Origin: Oceanicella actignis
GTDB lineage: Bacteria; Pseudomonadota; Alphaproteobacteria; Rhodobacterales; Rhodobacteraceae
NCBI RefSeq assembly: GCF_008124525.1
Contig: NZ_VNHJ01000003.1
Location: forward strand, 328,524 to 392,523
Reading direction: 5' to 3'
Length of the DNA stretch: 64,000 nucleotides
Below are positions 18,240 through 28,526 of this stretch, piece by piece. Within the stretch, counting starts at the first letter, position 1, and every line of letters starts with the position of its first letter. Below the pieces are notes generated by a model. It searched no databases, was not told the DNA's origin, and worked only from the letters and a program-made list of their open reading frames with translations. A program made the translations under genes and the position numbers.

Positions 18240-19757
18240 ATGACCACGCCGCGCCCGCAGCACCCCGCCCCCCGGCGCAGCGACGCGCCGCCGGCCCGGC
18301 CCCAAGCGCCCCGCCCCCCGATCGCCGACGCCGCGGCCGCCCCCGAACTCTCCGACGCCGCCGCGCAAGAGGCGCTGCGCGCGCGCATGTTCGCCCAGCT
18401 CGAGGACAAGGGCCTGTTTCGCGCCGCGGCCGCGCGCGCCTTCGCCTATCTGGACACGATCATGGAGCGGCGCGTCTTTCCCGACGACGCCGCGCTGGCC
18501 GGGCTCGCCGCCTTCGACGCCCCCCTGCCCGAGCGCGGCGCCCCCGCCGAGGCGCTGATCGAGCTTCTCGACCGCGCCGGCTCGCCCGCGACGGTGGCGC
18601 AGCTGGGCGGGCGGTATTTCGGCTTCGTCAACGGCTCGGCGCTGCCGCCGGCGCTGGCGGCGCGCTGGCTGACCGACGTGTGGGACCAGAACCCGGCGCT
18701 GCATGTGATCTCGCCCGTTCTGGGGCGCATCGAGGCGACGGTCGAAGCCTGGCTGGCCCAGCTTCTGGGCCTGCCGCGGGGAACGGCGGCGGGCTTCGTC
18801 TCGGGCTCGTCCACCGCCATCTTCGCGGGGCTGGCGGCGGCGCGCTGGCGGCTGCTCGGCCGGGCCGGCTGGGACGTCAACCGCAAGGGGCTGGCGGGCG
18901 CGCCGGCGCTGCGCGTGGTGGCGGGCGAGCAGGCCCACGGCACCGTCGCCAAGGCGGCGCAGCTGCTGGGGCTGGGGCTGGACAATGTCGAGCGCGTGCC
19001 CGCCGACGCGCAGGGCCGCATCCGCGCCGACCTGGTTCCCGAGCTGGACGAGCGCACCATCCTGATCCTGCAGGCGGGCAACGTGAACTCGGGCGCGTTC
19101 GACGATTTCGCCGATCTTTGCGCGCGCGCCCGCGCCGCCGGCGCATGGACGCATGTCGACGGCGCCTTCGGGCTGTGGGCGGCGGCGACGCGGCGCTTCG
19201 CCCATCTGACGCGCGGCGTCGAGCTGGCCGATTCCTGGTCCGTGGACGGGCACAAGACGCTCAACACCCCCTATGACTGCGGCATCGCGCTATGCGCCGA
19301 CCCCGAGGCGCTGATCGGCGCCATGCAGACCGACGGCGCCTACATCCACTGGTCGGCCGAGCGCGACGGCATGCGCACCACGCCCGAGATGTCGCGCCGC
19401 GCGCGCGCGGTCGAGCTGTGGGCCGCGCTGGCATTTCTGGGCCGCGAGGGCGTCGAGACCCTGCTGGGCGCGCTGCACGACAACGCGCTGCGCTTTGCAG
19501 ACGCGCTGCGCGCGGCGGGGTTCGAGGTGCTCAACGACGTGGTCTTCAACCAGGTTCTCGTCGCCTGCGGCGACGACGCGCGCACCGAGGCCGTCATGCG
19601 CCGCGTCCAGCGCGAGGGCGAGGCCTGGGCGGGCGGCACGACCTGGCGCGGGCGCAAGGCGATCCGCATCAGCGTGTGCTCCTGGGCGACGCGCCCGCAG
19701 GACGTGGACCGCGCCGCGGCCGCCTTCGCCCGCGCCCTGCGCGCCGAGGGCGGCTGA
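18240..19757 (+). CDS. PLP-dependent decarboxylase, glutamate/aromatic-amino-acid decarboxylase group
   Basis: A 505-residue fold-type I pyridoxal-phosphate enzyme. The cofactor Lys is 339 in [17 protein letters not shown]; His233 ([10 protein letters not shown]) stacks on the cofactor and Asp307 ([11 protein letters not shown]) binds the ring nitrogen. [17 protein letters not shown] forms the phosphate-binding loop. A disordered Pro/Ala-rich 40-residue head precedes the fold. Related proteins decarboxylate glutamate, aromatic amino acids or 2,4-diaminobutyrate, and the substrate is unclear; some relatives are annotated as aspartate aminotransferase family. A strong GGAGG precedes the start. 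No partner gene is adjacent. Confidence 0.88.
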   Translation: MTTPRPQHPAPRRSDAPPARPQAPRPPIADAAAAPELSDAAAQEALRARMFAQLEDKGLFRAAAARAFAYLDTIMERRVFPDDAALAGLAAFDAPLPERGAPAEALIELLDRAGSPATVAQLGGRYFGFVNGSALPPALAARWLTDVWDQNPALHVISPVLGRIEATVEAWLAQLLGLPRGTAAGFVSGSSTAIFAGLAAARWRLLGRAGWDVNRKGLAGAPALRVVAGEQAHGTVAKAAQLLGLGLDNVERVPADAQGRIRADLVPELDERTILILQAGNVNSGAFDDFADLCARARAAGAWTHVDGAFGLWAAATRRFAHLTRGVELADSWSVDGHKTLNTPYDCGIALCADPEALIGAMQTDGAYIHWSAERDGMRTTPEMSRRARAVELWAALAFLGREGVETLLGALHDNALRFADALRAAGFEVLNDVVFNQVLVACGDDARTEAVMRRVQREGEAWAGGTTWRGRKAIRISVCSWATRPQDVDRAAAAFARALRAEGG

Positions 19758-19821
19758 GCCGGGCGGCGAGACGCGCCCCGGGCCGAGAGCGCGCGCCCTG
19801 ACATCCCCGCCCGCAGGCGCG

Positions 19822-20598
19822 TCAGCGGCCCTCGAAGCGCGGCGGGCGGCCTTCGCGCAGCGCCAGAAGCCCCTCGAGCGCGTCGCGCGTGCGCCCGGCC
19901 TGACGAAGCGCGCGCGCCTCGCGCTCGAGCTGCGTCTCGAGGTCGGACTGGGCGCCCGCGCGCACCGCCGCCCGCGTCAGGCGGATCGCCTCGGCGGGCC
20001 CGGCGGCAAGGCGGCGGGCGATCTCCATGCCCCGCGGCTCGAGCGCGTCATCCTCGGTCATCTCCCAGATCAGGCCCCATTCCAGCGCCCGCGCCGCGGG
20101 AACCGGATCGCCCAGAAGCGCCATGCCCAGCGCCCGCGCCCGCCCCGCCAGGCGCGGCAAGAGCCAGCTCGCGCCCATGATCGGCGTCAGGCCCGCGCGC
20201 AGCGACGGCTCGGCGAAGCTGGCCGAGCGCGTCGCCACGCAGATGTCCGCCGCCAGCGCCAGCGCCGCCCCCGCGCCCGCCGCCACGCCGCGCACCATGG
20301 TCACCACCGGCACGGCGCACTCCTCGATCGCGCGCGCAAGCGGCGCGTAATCCTCGCGCGCAAGCCCGCCCAGATCCGCCTCGGTCAGATCCGGCTCGCC
20401 GCCCAGATCCTGCCCCGCGCAGAAATCGCGCCCCATCGCGCCGATCGCCACGGCGCGGCCCTGCGCGGGGGCCTCGGCCAGCGCATGGATCAGCTCGACG
20501 CGCATCTGCGCGCTCAGCGCGTTGCCGGCGGCAGGGCGCGCCAGGGTCAGGCGGACGACGTCGCCGTCGATCTCGTGGCGCAGGGCGTCGTAGCGCAT
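19822..20598 (-). CDS. Enoyl-CoA hydratase/isomerase family protein (PaaG-like)
   Basis: A 258-residue crotonase-fold enzyme acting on a CoA ester. The oxyanion-hole segments are DFCAGQDLGG and VRGVAAGAGAALALAADI, and SFAEPSLRAGLTPIMGASWLLPRL gives the second acid region. The FCAGQDL start and the overall pattern resemble PaaG, the ring-epoxide isomerase of phenylacetate degradation, but one family member cannot be told from another by eye. It is the last gene after ccmH, a placement common in Rhodobacterales though not functionally explained. AGGAG precedes the start chosen at 20596-20598. Confidence 0.85.
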   Translation of the reverse strand: MRYDALRHEIDGDVVRLTLARPAAGNALSAQMRVELIHALAEAPAQGRAVAIGAMGRDFCAGQDLGGEPDLTEADLGGLAREDYAPLARAIEECAVPVVTMVRGVAAGAGAALALAADICVATRSASFAEPSLRAGLTPIMGASWLLPRLAGRARALGMALLGDPVPAARALEWGLIWEMTEDDALEPRGMEIARRLAAGPAEAIRLTRAAVRAGAQSDLETQLEREARALRQAGRTRDALEGLLALREGRPPRFEGR

Positions 20599-20621
20599 CC
20601 GAAGGCTCCTTGGCGGGGCGG

Positions 20622-21140
20622 TCAGTCCTCGAGCAGGCGCGCAATGCGCGCACGCTCCTCCTCGGTCAGCGGGGCGGCGGCGCCGGCCTCGGCGCCGCCG
20701 CGCCCCGCGCGGCGCACGAAACGCCAGGCCGCGATCCCGCCGAGCAGCAGCATCGCCGGCCCCCCCAGCCACAGCGCCGCGTTGCCGAGCGAGAAGCGCG
20801 GGCGCAGCAGCACGAATTCGCCGTAGCGGTCCACAAGGTAGCGCAGAACCTCTTCGTCGCTGTCGCCGGCCTTGATGCGCTCGCGCACCAGGATGCGCAG
20901 ATCGCGGGCAAGGTCGGCGTTGGAATCGTCGATGTTCTCGTTGCGGCAGACCAGGCAGCGCAGCTCCTTGGACAGGGCGCGGGCGCGGGCCTCGAGCTGC
21001 GGATCGTCAAGCATCTCGTCCGGCTGCACGGCCAGAGCCGGCCCGGGCCCCAGCGGGCCGGGCGCCGCGCCCAAAGCCGCCAGCGCGCACAGCGCCGCCA
21101 GCGCCGCCGCGCGCAGCCGCGCCGCGGGGCGCGCGCTCAT
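20622..21140 (-). CDS. ccmH: Cytochrome c maturation protein CcmH (CycL)
   Basis: A 172-residue membrane protein of the haem-ligation complex. A signal sequence (about 8-38) is followed by the thiol motif [11 protein letters not shown] with Cys62 and Cys65, which reduces apocytochrome cysteines, and a three-helix bundle ([18 protein letters not shown]). One membrane helix (about 123-142) follows the family pattern [13 protein letters not shown] charged tail is short. It overlaps ccmF by 4 bases (ATGA), showing translational coupling. It is the short alphaproteobacterial form without the TPR domain. Confidence 0.95.
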   Translation of the reverse strand: MSARPAARLRAAALAALCALAALGAAPGPLGPGPALAVQPDEMLDDPQLEARARALSKELRCLVCRNENIDDSNADLARDLRILVRERIKAGDSDEEVLRYLVDRYGEFVLLRPRFSLGNAALWLGGPAMLLLGGIAAWRFVRRAGRGGAEAGAAAPLTEEERARIARLLED

Positions 21141-23122
21141 TCCGCCGCTCCGGCGACGGCCGCGGGCGCCGGCCGGCGCGCCGCCGCGCCCACGCGATAG
21201 CGCCGGTCCGACAGGCTGACCAGCCCGGCCAGCGCCATGACCAGCGCGCCGATCCAGATCCAGTTCACCAGCGGCTTGACATAGATGCGCACCGCCCAGG
21301 ATCCGTCATCCTGCGGATCGCCCAGCACCACGTAGAGATCGCGCGCCAGCCCCATGTCGATCGCCGCCTCGGTCGTGGGCATGCGCTGCACGGTGTAGAC
21401 GCGCTTTTCCGGCGTCAGGCGCGCGGTCTCGACGCCGCCCTCGAACACGCGGAACACCCCCTGGCGCGCGACGTAGTTCGGCCCCGGAACCTGGCGCACA
21501 TCGTCGAAGACGAAGACGTAGCCCGACAGCTCGAGACTGTCGCCCGGGCGCGCGGTGCGGATCAGCTCGGCCTCCCAGGCGGTGACGGCGCTGACGCCGA
21601 TGAAGCTCAGCCCCAGCCCGGCATGGGCCAACGCCTTGCCCCAATCCGCGCGCGGCAGGTTGCGCAGGCGGCGCAGCGTCTCGGCCGCCGGCGCGCGGCC
21701 AAGGCGCGCGCGCTCGAGCTGCTCGGCCAGCGCGCCGGCGATCAGCCAGGTTCCCAGCCCCACGCCCACCGGCCCCAGCGCCGAGCGCCCGGTCTGCAGC
21801 GCCCACACCAGCGCCGCCGCCGCCAGCGCCAGCGCCAGCGCCGGCGCCATGCGCCGCGCCGTGCGGCCCAGCCGCCCGCGCTTCCACGGCAGCGCCGCGC
21901 CGATCGGCAGGATGATCGCCAGCGCCACCATGAAGGGCGTGAAGGCCAGCTCGAAGAAGGGCGCGCCGACCGAGATCCTGGCGCCGTCCCAGTATTCGCG
22001 GATCATCGGCATGAGCGTGCCCAGCAGCACCACCCCCGCCGCCGCGGCCAGCAGCAGGTTGTTGAGCACAAGCGCGCTTTCGCGGCTGACGGGCGCGAAC
22101 ACGCCGCCCGCGCGCAGCTGCGGCGCGCGCCAGGCGTAAAGCGCCAGCGCCCCGCCCGAAGCCGCCGCCAGCATCGCCAGCACGAACACGCCGCGCGTGG
22201 GGTCCGAGGCGAAGGCGTGCACCGAGGTCAGCAGCCCCGAGCGCACGATGAACGTGCCCATGAGGCTGAGCGTGAAGGCCAGGATCGCCAGCAGGATGGT
22301 CCAGCTCTTGAGCGTGTCGCGCTTCTCGACCACGATCGCCGAGTGCAGCAGCGCCGTCGCCGCCAGCCAGGGCATGAACGAGGCGTTCTCGACCGGGTCC
22401 CAGAACCACCAGCCGCCCCAGCCCAGCTCGTAATAGGCCCAGTAGCTGCCCAGCGCGATGCCCACGGTCAGCGCCGTCCAGGCCGCCAGCGTCCAGGGCC
22501 GCACCCAGCGCGCCCAGGCCGCGTCCACGCGCCCCTCGATCAGCGCCGCGACGGCGAAGCTGTAGGACATCGAAAGCCCCACATAGCCGAGGTAGAGGAA
22601 GGGCGGGTGAAACGCCAGCCCCGGATCCTGCAGCAGCGGGTTCAGGTCCGCGCCGTCGAGCGGCGGGTTGGGCAGCCGCTCGAACGGGTTCGAGGTGAAC
22701 AGCATGAAGGCGAAGAAGGCGGCGCCGATCAGCCCCTGCACCGCCAGCGTGCGCGCCTTGAGCGTGGGCGGCAGCGCCCCGCCGAAGGCCGCCACCATGG
22801 CCCCGTAAAGGGTCAGGATCAGCGTCCAGAGCAGCAGCGAGCCCTCGTGATTGCCCCACACGCCCGTGACCCGGTAGAGCAGCGGCTGCAGGGTGTTCGA
22901 GTGCTCGGCCGCCAGCTTGACCGAGAAGTCCGAGTTCACGAACGCCCAGGTCAGCGCCGCGAAGGACGTGGCGGTCAGCGCCCAGCACAGCGCCGCCGCG
23001 GGCTCGGCGACGCGCATCCAGTCCGCCCAGCCGCGGCTTGCGCCGATCATGGGCGCGGTCGCCTGCACGATCGAGACCATGAAGGCCAGGATCAGGGCGA
23101 AATGGCCGATTTCGACGATCAT
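21137..23122 (-). CDS. ccmF: Haem lyase CcmF
   Basis: A 661-residue polytopic membrane protein that attaches haem from CcmE to apocytochrome c. The WWD domain, [19 protein letters not shown], covers 234-252. Conserved periplasmic His residues are seen at about 172 ([10 protein letters not shown]) and 260. About fifteen hydrophobic helices are visible and the length is normal. I start at the ATG at 23120-23122 ([11 protein letters not shown]), preceded by GGAGGA; an upstream in-frame ATG would add 18 residues without a ribosome-binding site. It lies downstream of iorB, where ccmE would normally be adjacent. Confidence 0.97.
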   Translation of the reverse strand: MIVEIGHFALILAFMVSIVQATAPMIGASRGWADWMRVAEPAAALCWALTATSFAALTWAFVNSDFSVKLAAEHSNTLQPLLYRVTGVWGNHEGSLLLWTLILTLYGAMVAAFGGALPPTLKARTLAVQGLIGAAFFAFMLFTSNPFERLPNPPLDGADLNPLLQDPGLAFHPPFLYLGYVGLSMSYSFAVAALIEGRVDAAWARWVRPWTLAAWTALTVGIALGSYWAYYELGWGGWWFWDPVENASFMPWLAATALLHSAIVVEKRDTLKSWTILLAILAFTLSLMGTFIVRSGLLTSVHAFASDPTRGVFVLAMLAAASGGALALYAWRAPQLRAGGVFAPVSRESALVLNNLLLAAAAGVVLLGTLMPMIREYWDGARISVGAPFFELAFTPFMVALAIILPIGAALPWKRGRLGRTARRMAPALALALAAAALVWALQTGRSALGPVGVGLGTWLIAGALAEQLERARLGRAPAAETLRRLRNLPRADWGKALAHAGLGLSFIGVSAVTAWEAELIRTARPGDSLELSGYVFVFDDVRQVPGPNYVARQGVFRVFEGGVETARLTPEKRVYTVQRMPTTEAAIDMGLARDLYVVLGDPQDDGSWAVRIYVKPLVNWIWIGALVMALAGLVSLSDRRYRVGAAARRPAPAAVAGAAE

Positions 23123-23257
23123 CAGCGTTCCTCCTGCCGCGGCATCATAGGCCGCCCCGGCGCTTATGCAATTCACGCGCGCGCCAGCGCGGCGCCCCGG
23201 GCGCGGGCATGTCGCCGCAGCCGCGCCCGCGACCGCCGCCGCGCGCCGCCCGGCCGG

Positions 23258-25531
23258 TCAGACGAAATCCACCTCGTCGCCGAAGGGCAGGCTGCGCAGC
23301 CGCCGCCCCGTCGCCGCGAAGATCGCGTTGCCCAGCGCCGGCGCGGCCGGAGGCACGCCCGGCTCGCCGCCCCCGCCCATGCGCGGCGCGTTCTGCAGAA
23401 GGCGCACCTCGATCTGCGGGCAGCGATCCAGCCGCAGCGCGTCGAAATCGTGAAAGTTGCTCTGCTCGGGCGCGCCATCGGCGAAGGTGATCTTCTGCAT
23501 CATCGCCGCGCTCAGCCCGAAGACGATGCCCGAGGCCATCTGCGCCTCGTAGTTGCGCGGGTCCAGGACCAGCCCCGGATCGGCCGCGCACCACACCCGC
23601 TCGACCCGCACGCCCTCGGGGCGGGCCGAGACCTCGACCACCTGCGCGACCCAGGCGCCGAAGCTGAGCGTGAAGGCCACGCCCTTGCCCCGCCCCGGCG
23701 CGGCCTCGCCCCAGCCGGACATGCGCGCGACCTCTTCCAGCGCCTTGCGCGCGGGGGCGAAGTCGGGGCCCGACAGCATCCGCAGCCGCATCTCGATCGG
23801 GTCGAGCCCGGCGGCGTGGGCGATCTCGTCCATGAAGCACTGGTGGAAGAAGCCGTTGAACGAATACCCCACCGAGCGCCAGAACCCCACCGGCACGCCC
23901 AGATCCACGGGCACGCCCTCGAAGCGGGCGTGCAGGGGCGCGCCGGGCTGGTCGAAGGCGCCCTCAAGGATCGGCCGGTCGGGGCCGACCGCCGGCAGCG
24001 AGGGAAAGGTGCGCCCCAGCACCGACTTGACCACCGGCGGCGCGGCCACGCGCATCTCGAGCGCCAGCGGCCCCTCGCCGCGGCGCACATGCGCGCGCAT
24101 CCGCGCCAGCGCCGCGGGGCGGTAGGCGTCATGGGTCATGTCCTCTTCGCGCGACCACACGACCTTGACCGGGCGCCCGTCCGCATGGGCGGCCAGAAGC
24201 GCGGCGTAAAGGGCGAAGTCCGCCTCGGCCCGGCGCCCGAACCCGCCGCCCAGATGGGTGACGGTGACCTCGACGTCCTCGGCCGACAGCCCCACCGCCG
24301 GCCCGCACACCTCCTGCACCAGCGTCGGCGCCTGGGTCGGCGCCCAGATGCGCAGACGGTCGCCCGCCAGCTGGGCGACGGCGTTCATCGGCTCCATGCA
24401 GGCATGCGCCAAGAAGGGAACGCGGTATTCGGCGCGCAGGACCTCTTGCGGCGGGGCGGCGGCGAAGGCGGCCGGGGCGTCGCCCGCGCCGCCCATCTCG
24501 AACCCCTCGCCCTCGAGCCCGCGCGCCAGCGCCGCGAACTGGGCCTCCTCGTCGGCGGGATGGGGCGTGTCCTCCCACTCGGCCTCGATGGCGGCGGCGG
24601 CGCGAAAGGCGGTCCAGGTGTCGCGGGCGATGACGCCGAAGCCATGCCCCATGGGCGTGTCCAGCGGCACGACCGCGCGCACGCCCGCCATCGCCCGCGC
24701 CGCCGACAGGTCGGCCGAGCGCGCCCGCGCGCCGGGGCGCGGCGCCATGCGCACGGTCGCGAACAGCATGTCGGGCAGCGTCACGTCGATGCCGAAGATG
24801 GGCGCGCCGGTGACCTTGGCGCGCATGTCCACCCGGCGCGCGGGACGGCCCAGCACGCGCCACTCGCCGGCCGGCTTGAGTGGCGGATCGGCCGGCGGCG
24901 TCAGCCGCGCGGCGGCCTCGGCCAGCGCGCCGTATTCCAGCGCGCGCCCGCTCGCCGGGTCGATCACCCGCCCGCGCTCGGCGCGCAGGGCATGGGCCGG
25001 CGCGCCCCAGCGCTCGGCCGCGGCCGCGATCAGCATGACCCGCGCCGCCGCCCCCGCCTTGCGCATGCGCTCGAAGGCGTCCACGGTCGAGGACGAGCCG
25101 CCCGTCACCTGCAATCCCAGGGTGCGCCCCGCGGCGGCGGCGGCGGCGCGCGCCGCCTCGGCCATCCACGAGCGGTCCCACTGCGCGAAGGGTTGCGAGT
25201 CGGCCAGCATCGCCTCGTTGAAATAGGCGCCGGCGGGCGGGCCATGCTCGACCCGCAGCTGGTCGAGGCCGACCTCGAGCTCCTCGGCGACCAGCGCCGC
25301 CAGGGTGGTGCTGACGCCCTGCCCCATCTCGGCGCGCGGCGCGATGACCGTGATCGACCCGTCGGCGCCGATCAGGACATAGGGGTTGAAGGCGACGTCC
25401 CCCGGCCCCAGCCGGTCCTCGAGCGGGTTCGGCCAGGGCCGCGTCAGCCGCCACCAGCCCAGCGCCAGCCCGCCGGCGGCGACGGCGCCCAGCCCCAGAA
25501 AGGCGCGGCGCGTGGTCTTGCCCAAAGCCAT
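23258..25531 (-). CDS. Molybdopterin subunit of an isoquinoline 1-oxidoreductase-like (IorB) enzyme
   Basis: A 757-residue large subunit of the xanthine-dehydrogenase superfamily, IorB type. A twin-arginine signal (TTRRAFLGLGAVAAGG, 6-21) sends the folded enzyme to the periplasm. Family motifs are RAEMGQGVSTTLAALVAEEL near the start, HLGGGFGRRAEADF, and GEPGVPPAAPALGNAIFAATG near the end, where the Glu matches the catalytic base. It binds a molybdenum-cytosine-dinucleotide cofactor; substrates of relatives are N-heterocycles or aldehydes, so the true substrate is unknown. The start follows GAGGAG. The 2Fe-2S partner is the gene before it, and no separate cytochrome subunit is present. Confidence 0.9.
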   Translation of the reverse strand: MALGKTTRRAFLGLGAVAAGGLALGWWRLTRPWPNPLEDRLGPGDVAFNPYVLIGADGSITVIAPRAEMGQGVSTTLAALVAEELEVGLDQLRVEHGPPAGAYFNEAMLADSQPFAQWDRSWMAEAARAAAAAAGRTLGLQVTGGSSSTVDAFERMRKAGAAARVMLIAAAAERWGAPAHALRAERGRVIDPASGRALEYGALAEAAARLTPPADPPLKPAGEWRVLGRPARRVDMRAKVTGAPIFGIDVTLPDMLFATVRMAPRPGARARSADLSAARAMAGVRAVVPLDTPMGHGFGVIARDTWTAFRAAAAIEAEWEDTPHPADEEAQFAALARGLEGEGFEMGGAGDAPAAFAAAPPQEVLRAEYRVPFLAHACMEPMNAVAQLAGDRLRIWAPTQAPTLVQEVCGPAVGLSAEDVEVTVTHLGGGFGRRAEADFALYAALLAAHADGRPVKVVWSREEDMTHDAYRPAALARMRAHVRRGEGPLALEMRVAAPPVVKSVLGRTFPSLPAVGPDRPILEGAFDQPGAPLHARFEGVPVDLGVPVGFWRSVGYSFNGFFHQCFMDEIAHAAGLDPIEMRLRMLSGPDFAPARKALEEVARMSGWGEAAPGRGKGVAFTLSFGAWVAQVVEVSARPEGVRVERVWCAADPGLVLDPRNYEAQMASGIVFGLSAAMMQKITFADGAPEQSNFHDFDALRLDRCPQIEVRLLQNAPRMGGGGEPGVPPAAPALGNAIFAATGRRLRSLPFGDEVDFV

Positions 25532-25533
25532 GC

Positions 25534-26163
25534 TCAACGCTCCTCGGCGGGCCCCCCGGGCGCGGACGGAACCGCGTCGGGGGCAACTTGCGCGTCGGGG
25601 GCCGCAGGCGCATCGGGGGCCGCAGGCGCGTCGGGAGCGAGCGGCGTTTCGGAGGCCGCCTGATCCGCCCCAGGCGCCGCCGCCCCCTCGCCCGCGGCAG
25701 AGGCGCGCGCCAGCATCGCCGCCGCGCGGCGGATCGCGGCGCGGATGCGCGGGTAGGTTCCGCAGCGGCACAGATTGCTCATGGCCTCGTCGATCGCCGC
25801 ATCCGAGGGGGCGGGATCGTCGCGCAACAGCGCCGCCGCGGCCATGATCTGCCCCGACTGGCAATAGCCGCACTGGGGAACCTGCTCGTCGATCCAGGCC
25901 TGCTGCACCGCCGTCAGATCCTGCGCGCCGAGCGCGGCGGGAAGCCCCTCGATGGTGGTCACCGGCGCGTCCACATCCTCGAGCGCGGTCACGCAGCTGC
26001 GCGCCGGCGCCCCGCCGATCCAGACCGTGCAGGCCCCGCACGCCCCGACGCCGCAGCCGTATTTCGGCCCCAGAACGCCCAGATGGTCGCGCAGCGCCCA
26101 CAAGAGCGGCATCTGCGGATCGACCTCGAGCGTCCGCGCGACGCCGTTGACCACGATCTTCAT
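25534..26163 (-). CDS. 2Fe-2S subunit of an isoquinoline 1-oxidoreductase-like (IorA) enzyme
   Basis: A 209-residue partner of IorB that carries two 2Fe-2S clusters. The plant-type cluster is at Cys37, Cys42, Cys45 and Cys57 ([13 protein letters not shown]); the helical cluster is at Cys98, Cys101, Cys132 and Cys134 ([21 protein letters not shown]). The normal fold ends near residue 155. A further tail of about 50 residues is Ala/Pro/Asp-rich, with repeated APDAPA units, and is likely disordered. No signal sequence is present, so it probably travels with IorB through the Tat system. Gene order A-B and the 2-base gap indicate one transcript. Confidence 0.93.
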   Translation of the reverse strand: MKIVVNGVARTLEVDPQMPLLWALRDHLGVLGPKYGCGVGACGACTVWIGGAPARSCVTALEDVDAPVTTIEGLPAALGAQDLTAVQQAWIDEQVPQCGYCQSGQIMAAAALLRDDPAPSDAAIDEAMSNLCRCGTYPRIRAAIRRAAAMLARASAAGEGAAAPGADQAASETPLAPDAPAAPDAPAAPDAQVAPDAVPSAPGGPAEER

Positions 26164-26203
26164 GCGGCTTGCCTCCCTGCCCTGCGGCGGCCGCGCCCGC
26201 GGC

Positions 26204-26659
26204 TCAGGAGCCGCCGCCCTCTTCGGCCCCGCGATACACGCCCTGCTTCTTCAGCGCGTCGGCCACCTCGCGCGGCATGTAGGTCTCGTCATGCTTGGCC
26301 AGCACCTCGTCGGCCACGAACACGCCGTTCACCAGCCGCCCCTCGGCCACCACGCCCTGCCCCTCGGAAAACAGGTCGGGCAGCACGCCCTTGAAGCGCA
26401 CCGGCAGCGAGGCCGCGCCGTCGGTGACCACGAACGACACCGTCTCGCCCTGCCCGCGCTCGACCGAGCCGACCTCGACCAGGCCGCCCACGCGCAGACG
26501 CTGATCGGGGCCCGGCGCGCGGGCGATCATCTCGGCCGGGCTGAAGAAGAACACGATGCTGTCGCGCATGCCCACGCCGACCAGCGTCGCCGCCGCCGCC
26601 AGCGCCGCCATGCCCGCCGCGATCAACGCGATGCGGCGCTTTTTCCGGGTCATCGCCAT
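26204..26659 (-). CDS. ccmE: Haem chaperone CcmE
   Basis: A 151-residue membrane-anchored periplasmic haem chaperone. One N-terminal helix (about 10-30) is followed by an OB-fold. The covalent haem-binding His123 is in [11 protein letters not shown], with Tyr127 as axial ligand. [20 protein letters not shown] is the conserved core. It begins 90 bases after argC, in the order argC-ccmE seen in Rhodobacterales. The next gene is iorA instead of ccmF, so the ccm chain is split by an unrelated pair. Confidence 0.96.
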   Translation of the reverse strand: MAMTRKKRRIALIAAGMAALAAAATLVGVGMRDSIVFFFSPAEMIARAPGPDQRLRVGGLVEVGSVERGQGETVSFVVTDGAASLPVRFKGVLPDLFSEGQGVVAEGRLVNGVFVADEVLAKHDETYMPREVADALKKQGVYRGAEEGGGS

Positions 26660-26752
26660 CGGATCCGCTCCTTGCCTGACGCGCGGCCCCGCGCGCGCGG
26701 GCCCCGCCGACAGGATGTGCGCCGGCGCGGCCGCGTTTCAAGTGCGCTCTTC

Positions 26753-27784
26753 TTACGGGAAAAGCGGCGCGGCCTCGAGTCCCGTCGTCTCGGGCAGGCC
26801 CAGCATCAGGTTCGCCGCCTGCACCGCCTGCCCCGAGGCGCCCTTGACCAGGTTGTCGAGCACCGAGACGATGATCGCCCGCCCCTCGATCCGGTCCGCC
26901 GTCACGCCGATGCGGCACAGGTTCGAGCCGCGCACATGGCGCGTCTGCGGCGCCTCGGCGCCCAGCGGCAGCACATGCACGAAGGGCTCGGGGCGGTGGC
27001 GCTCGTCGAGGACGCGGTGAATCTCGCGCGCGTCGCCCTTGACGTAGATCGTGGCCAGGATGCCGCGGTTCATGGGCAGAAGATGCGGCGTGAAGGTCAC
27101 GCGCACCGGCGCGCCGGCGGCGCGCGACAGCTCCTGGTCGAACTCGGCCGTGTGGCGGTGACGGGCGATGTTGTAGGCGTCCACGCCCTCGGTCACCTCC
27201 GAGAACAGCTTGCGCTCGGACGCGCCGCGCCCCGCGCCGGTGATGCCCGTCTTGGCGTCGATCACGATGTCCTCGCGCGCGATGACGCCGGCCTCGAGCA
27301 GCGGAACCAGCGGCAGGAGCCCCGTCGCCACGAAGCAGCCCGTTCCCGCCGCCAGCCGGCAGGCGCGCAGCTGCTCGCGGTAGAATTCGGGCAGGCCGTA
27401 GACGGCCTCCTTCTGCAGCTCGGGGGCGAGGTGGGGGTGTCCATACCAGCGCGCGTAGTCCTCGGGGTCGCGCAGGCGGAAATCGGCCGACAGGTCCACG
27501 ATCTTCACATGACGCGGCAGCGCGGCGATGACCTCCTGCGTCGTGCCGTGGGGCAGCGCGACGAAGACCAGCTCGATGCCCGAGAAGTCGATGTCCTCGA
27601 CCCGCTGCAGCGGCGGCAGGTCCAGATGGCCCAGATGAGGAAACACCTCGCCCATCGACATGCCGGCCTTGCGGTCGGCGCTCAGCGCGGCGATGCGCAT
27701 GCCCGGATGGGTGACGAGCAGGCGCACGAGCTCGGCGCCCGTGTATCCGCTGGCGCCCAGAATCGCGACCTCGGCCTTCTTCAT
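26753..27784 (-). CDS. argC: N-acetyl-gamma-glutamyl-phosphate reductase
   Basis: A 343-residue NADPH enzyme of arginine synthesis. The Rossmann start [14 protein letters not shown] (10-23), [11 protein letters not shown] and LSADFRLRD are standard. The catalytic Cys is at 150. Its surroundings, [11 protein letters not shown], differ from the common NPGCYPT loop, though the rest fits the family. The His acid/base is expected in the [13 protein letters not shown] area. The gene leads the ccm operon, and the start at 27782-27784 is followed by [13 protein letters not shown]. Confidence 0.95.
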   Translation of the reverse strand: MKKAEVAILGASGYTGAELVRLLVTHPGMRIAALSADRKAGMSMGEVFPHLGHLDLPPLQRVEDIDFSGIELVFVALPHGTTQEVIAALPRHVKIVDLSADFRLRDPEDYARWYGHPHLAPELQKEAVYGLPEFYREQLRACRLAAGTGCFVATGLLPLVPLLEAGVIAREDIVIDAKTGITGAGRGASERKLFSEVTEGVDAYNIARHRHTAEFDQELSRAAGAPVRVTFTPHLLPMNRGILATIYVKGDAREIHRVLDERHRPEPFVHVLPLGAEAPQTRHVRGSNLCRIGVTADRIEGRAIIVSVLDNLVKGASGQAVQAANLMLGLPETTGLEAAPLFP

Positions 27785-27922
27785 GATCCGCTCCGTTGGC
27801 TGTTGCGCCCGCGGTGTTAGCGCGTCCGCGCGCCGCCGGCAATCGCGGCGCGCCGATGCTGCGCCGCGCGCGCGCCTGTCCTATCCTGCGGGCCAGCATC
27901 GCCAGCCACGGAGCGCCGCCCC

Positions 27923-28132
27923 ATGAGCCGAATCATCAACCTGCGCCAGGCCCGCAAGCGCCGCGCGCGCGACGAGCGCCGCCGCGCCGCCGACGCCAAC
28001 GCCGCCGCCCATGGCCGCCCCGCCGCCGAAAAGCGGCTGAGCGAGGCGCGCGCGCGGCTCGAAGAGGCCCGCCTCGAGGCGCACCGCCTCGACCGCGGGG
28101 CCGGCGACGACGAGGACCCCGGCCAGGCATGA
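27923..28132 (+). CDS. DUF4169 family small protein
   Basis: A 69-residue, very basic and Ala/Arg/Glu-rich protein that begins MSRIINLRQARKRRARDE, the hallmark of DUF4169. Most of it should be one long helix. Its function is unknown. It is conserved in Rhodobacterales and is followed by the ribbon-helix-helix gene with a 4-base ATGA overlap, so the pair is probably co-translated and may work together. CGGAG precedes the start at the right distance. Confidence 0.85.
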   Translation: MSRIINLRQARKRRARDERRRAADANAAAHGRPAAEKRLSEARARLEEARLEAHRLDRGAGDDEDPGQA

Positions 28133-28392
28133 GCGCACCCGCCCCCTACGCGCCCGCGCGCAAGCGCTCGGTGACGCTGCGCGGGCACCGGACCTCGGTC
28201 TCGCTCGAGCCGGTGTTCTGGGAGGCCCTGCGCCGCATGGCGCGCGCGCGGGCGCTGTCGGTCAACGCGCTGGCCGCGCGCATCGACGCCGAGCGCCCGC
28301 CCGAAGTGGGCCTTGCCAGCGCGCTGCGCCAGGCGGTGGCGGCCGAGCTTCTGGCCCGCGCCGAAGCCGCCGCGCCCGCCCCCGAGGACTGA
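28129..28392 (+). CDS. Small ribbon-helix-helix domain protein
   Basis: An 87-residue protein with an RHH_4-type fold: SVTLRGHRTSVSLEPVFWEAL is a strand-helix start typical of the arc-type DNA-binding dimer, followed by RARALSVNALAARIDA and LASALRQAVAAELL. It resembles alphaproteobacterial RHH proteins of unknown target. The start ATG overlaps the DUF4169 stop. A regulatory or antitoxin-like role is possible but there is no toxin beside it. Confidence 0.82.
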   Translation: MSAPAPYAPARKRSVTLRGHRTSVSLEPVFWEALRRMARARALSVNALAARIDAERPPEVGLASALRQAVAAELLARAEAAAPAPED

Positions 28393-28526
28393 CCGCGCCC
28401 GGGGGCGCGCGGCGCCGACGCAGCCGGTCCGCGGCGCCGGGCGCGGGGCCGGTCGATCACAGCCTGGCTTTCGCTTCCGCGCTGCCCGGCCTGGTCCGCC
28501 CGGCCTGGTCCGCCCGGCGCGCTGGC

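Noticed and set aside
21623..25663. A 1346-residue plus-strand frame opposite ccmF and iorB
   Set aside because: Arg/Gln/His-rich shadow of real genes; no domain.
26690..26720. GC-rich inverted stretch between argC and ccmE as a terminator
   Set aside because: Arms pair only partly and no T run follows; the genes are probably one operon.
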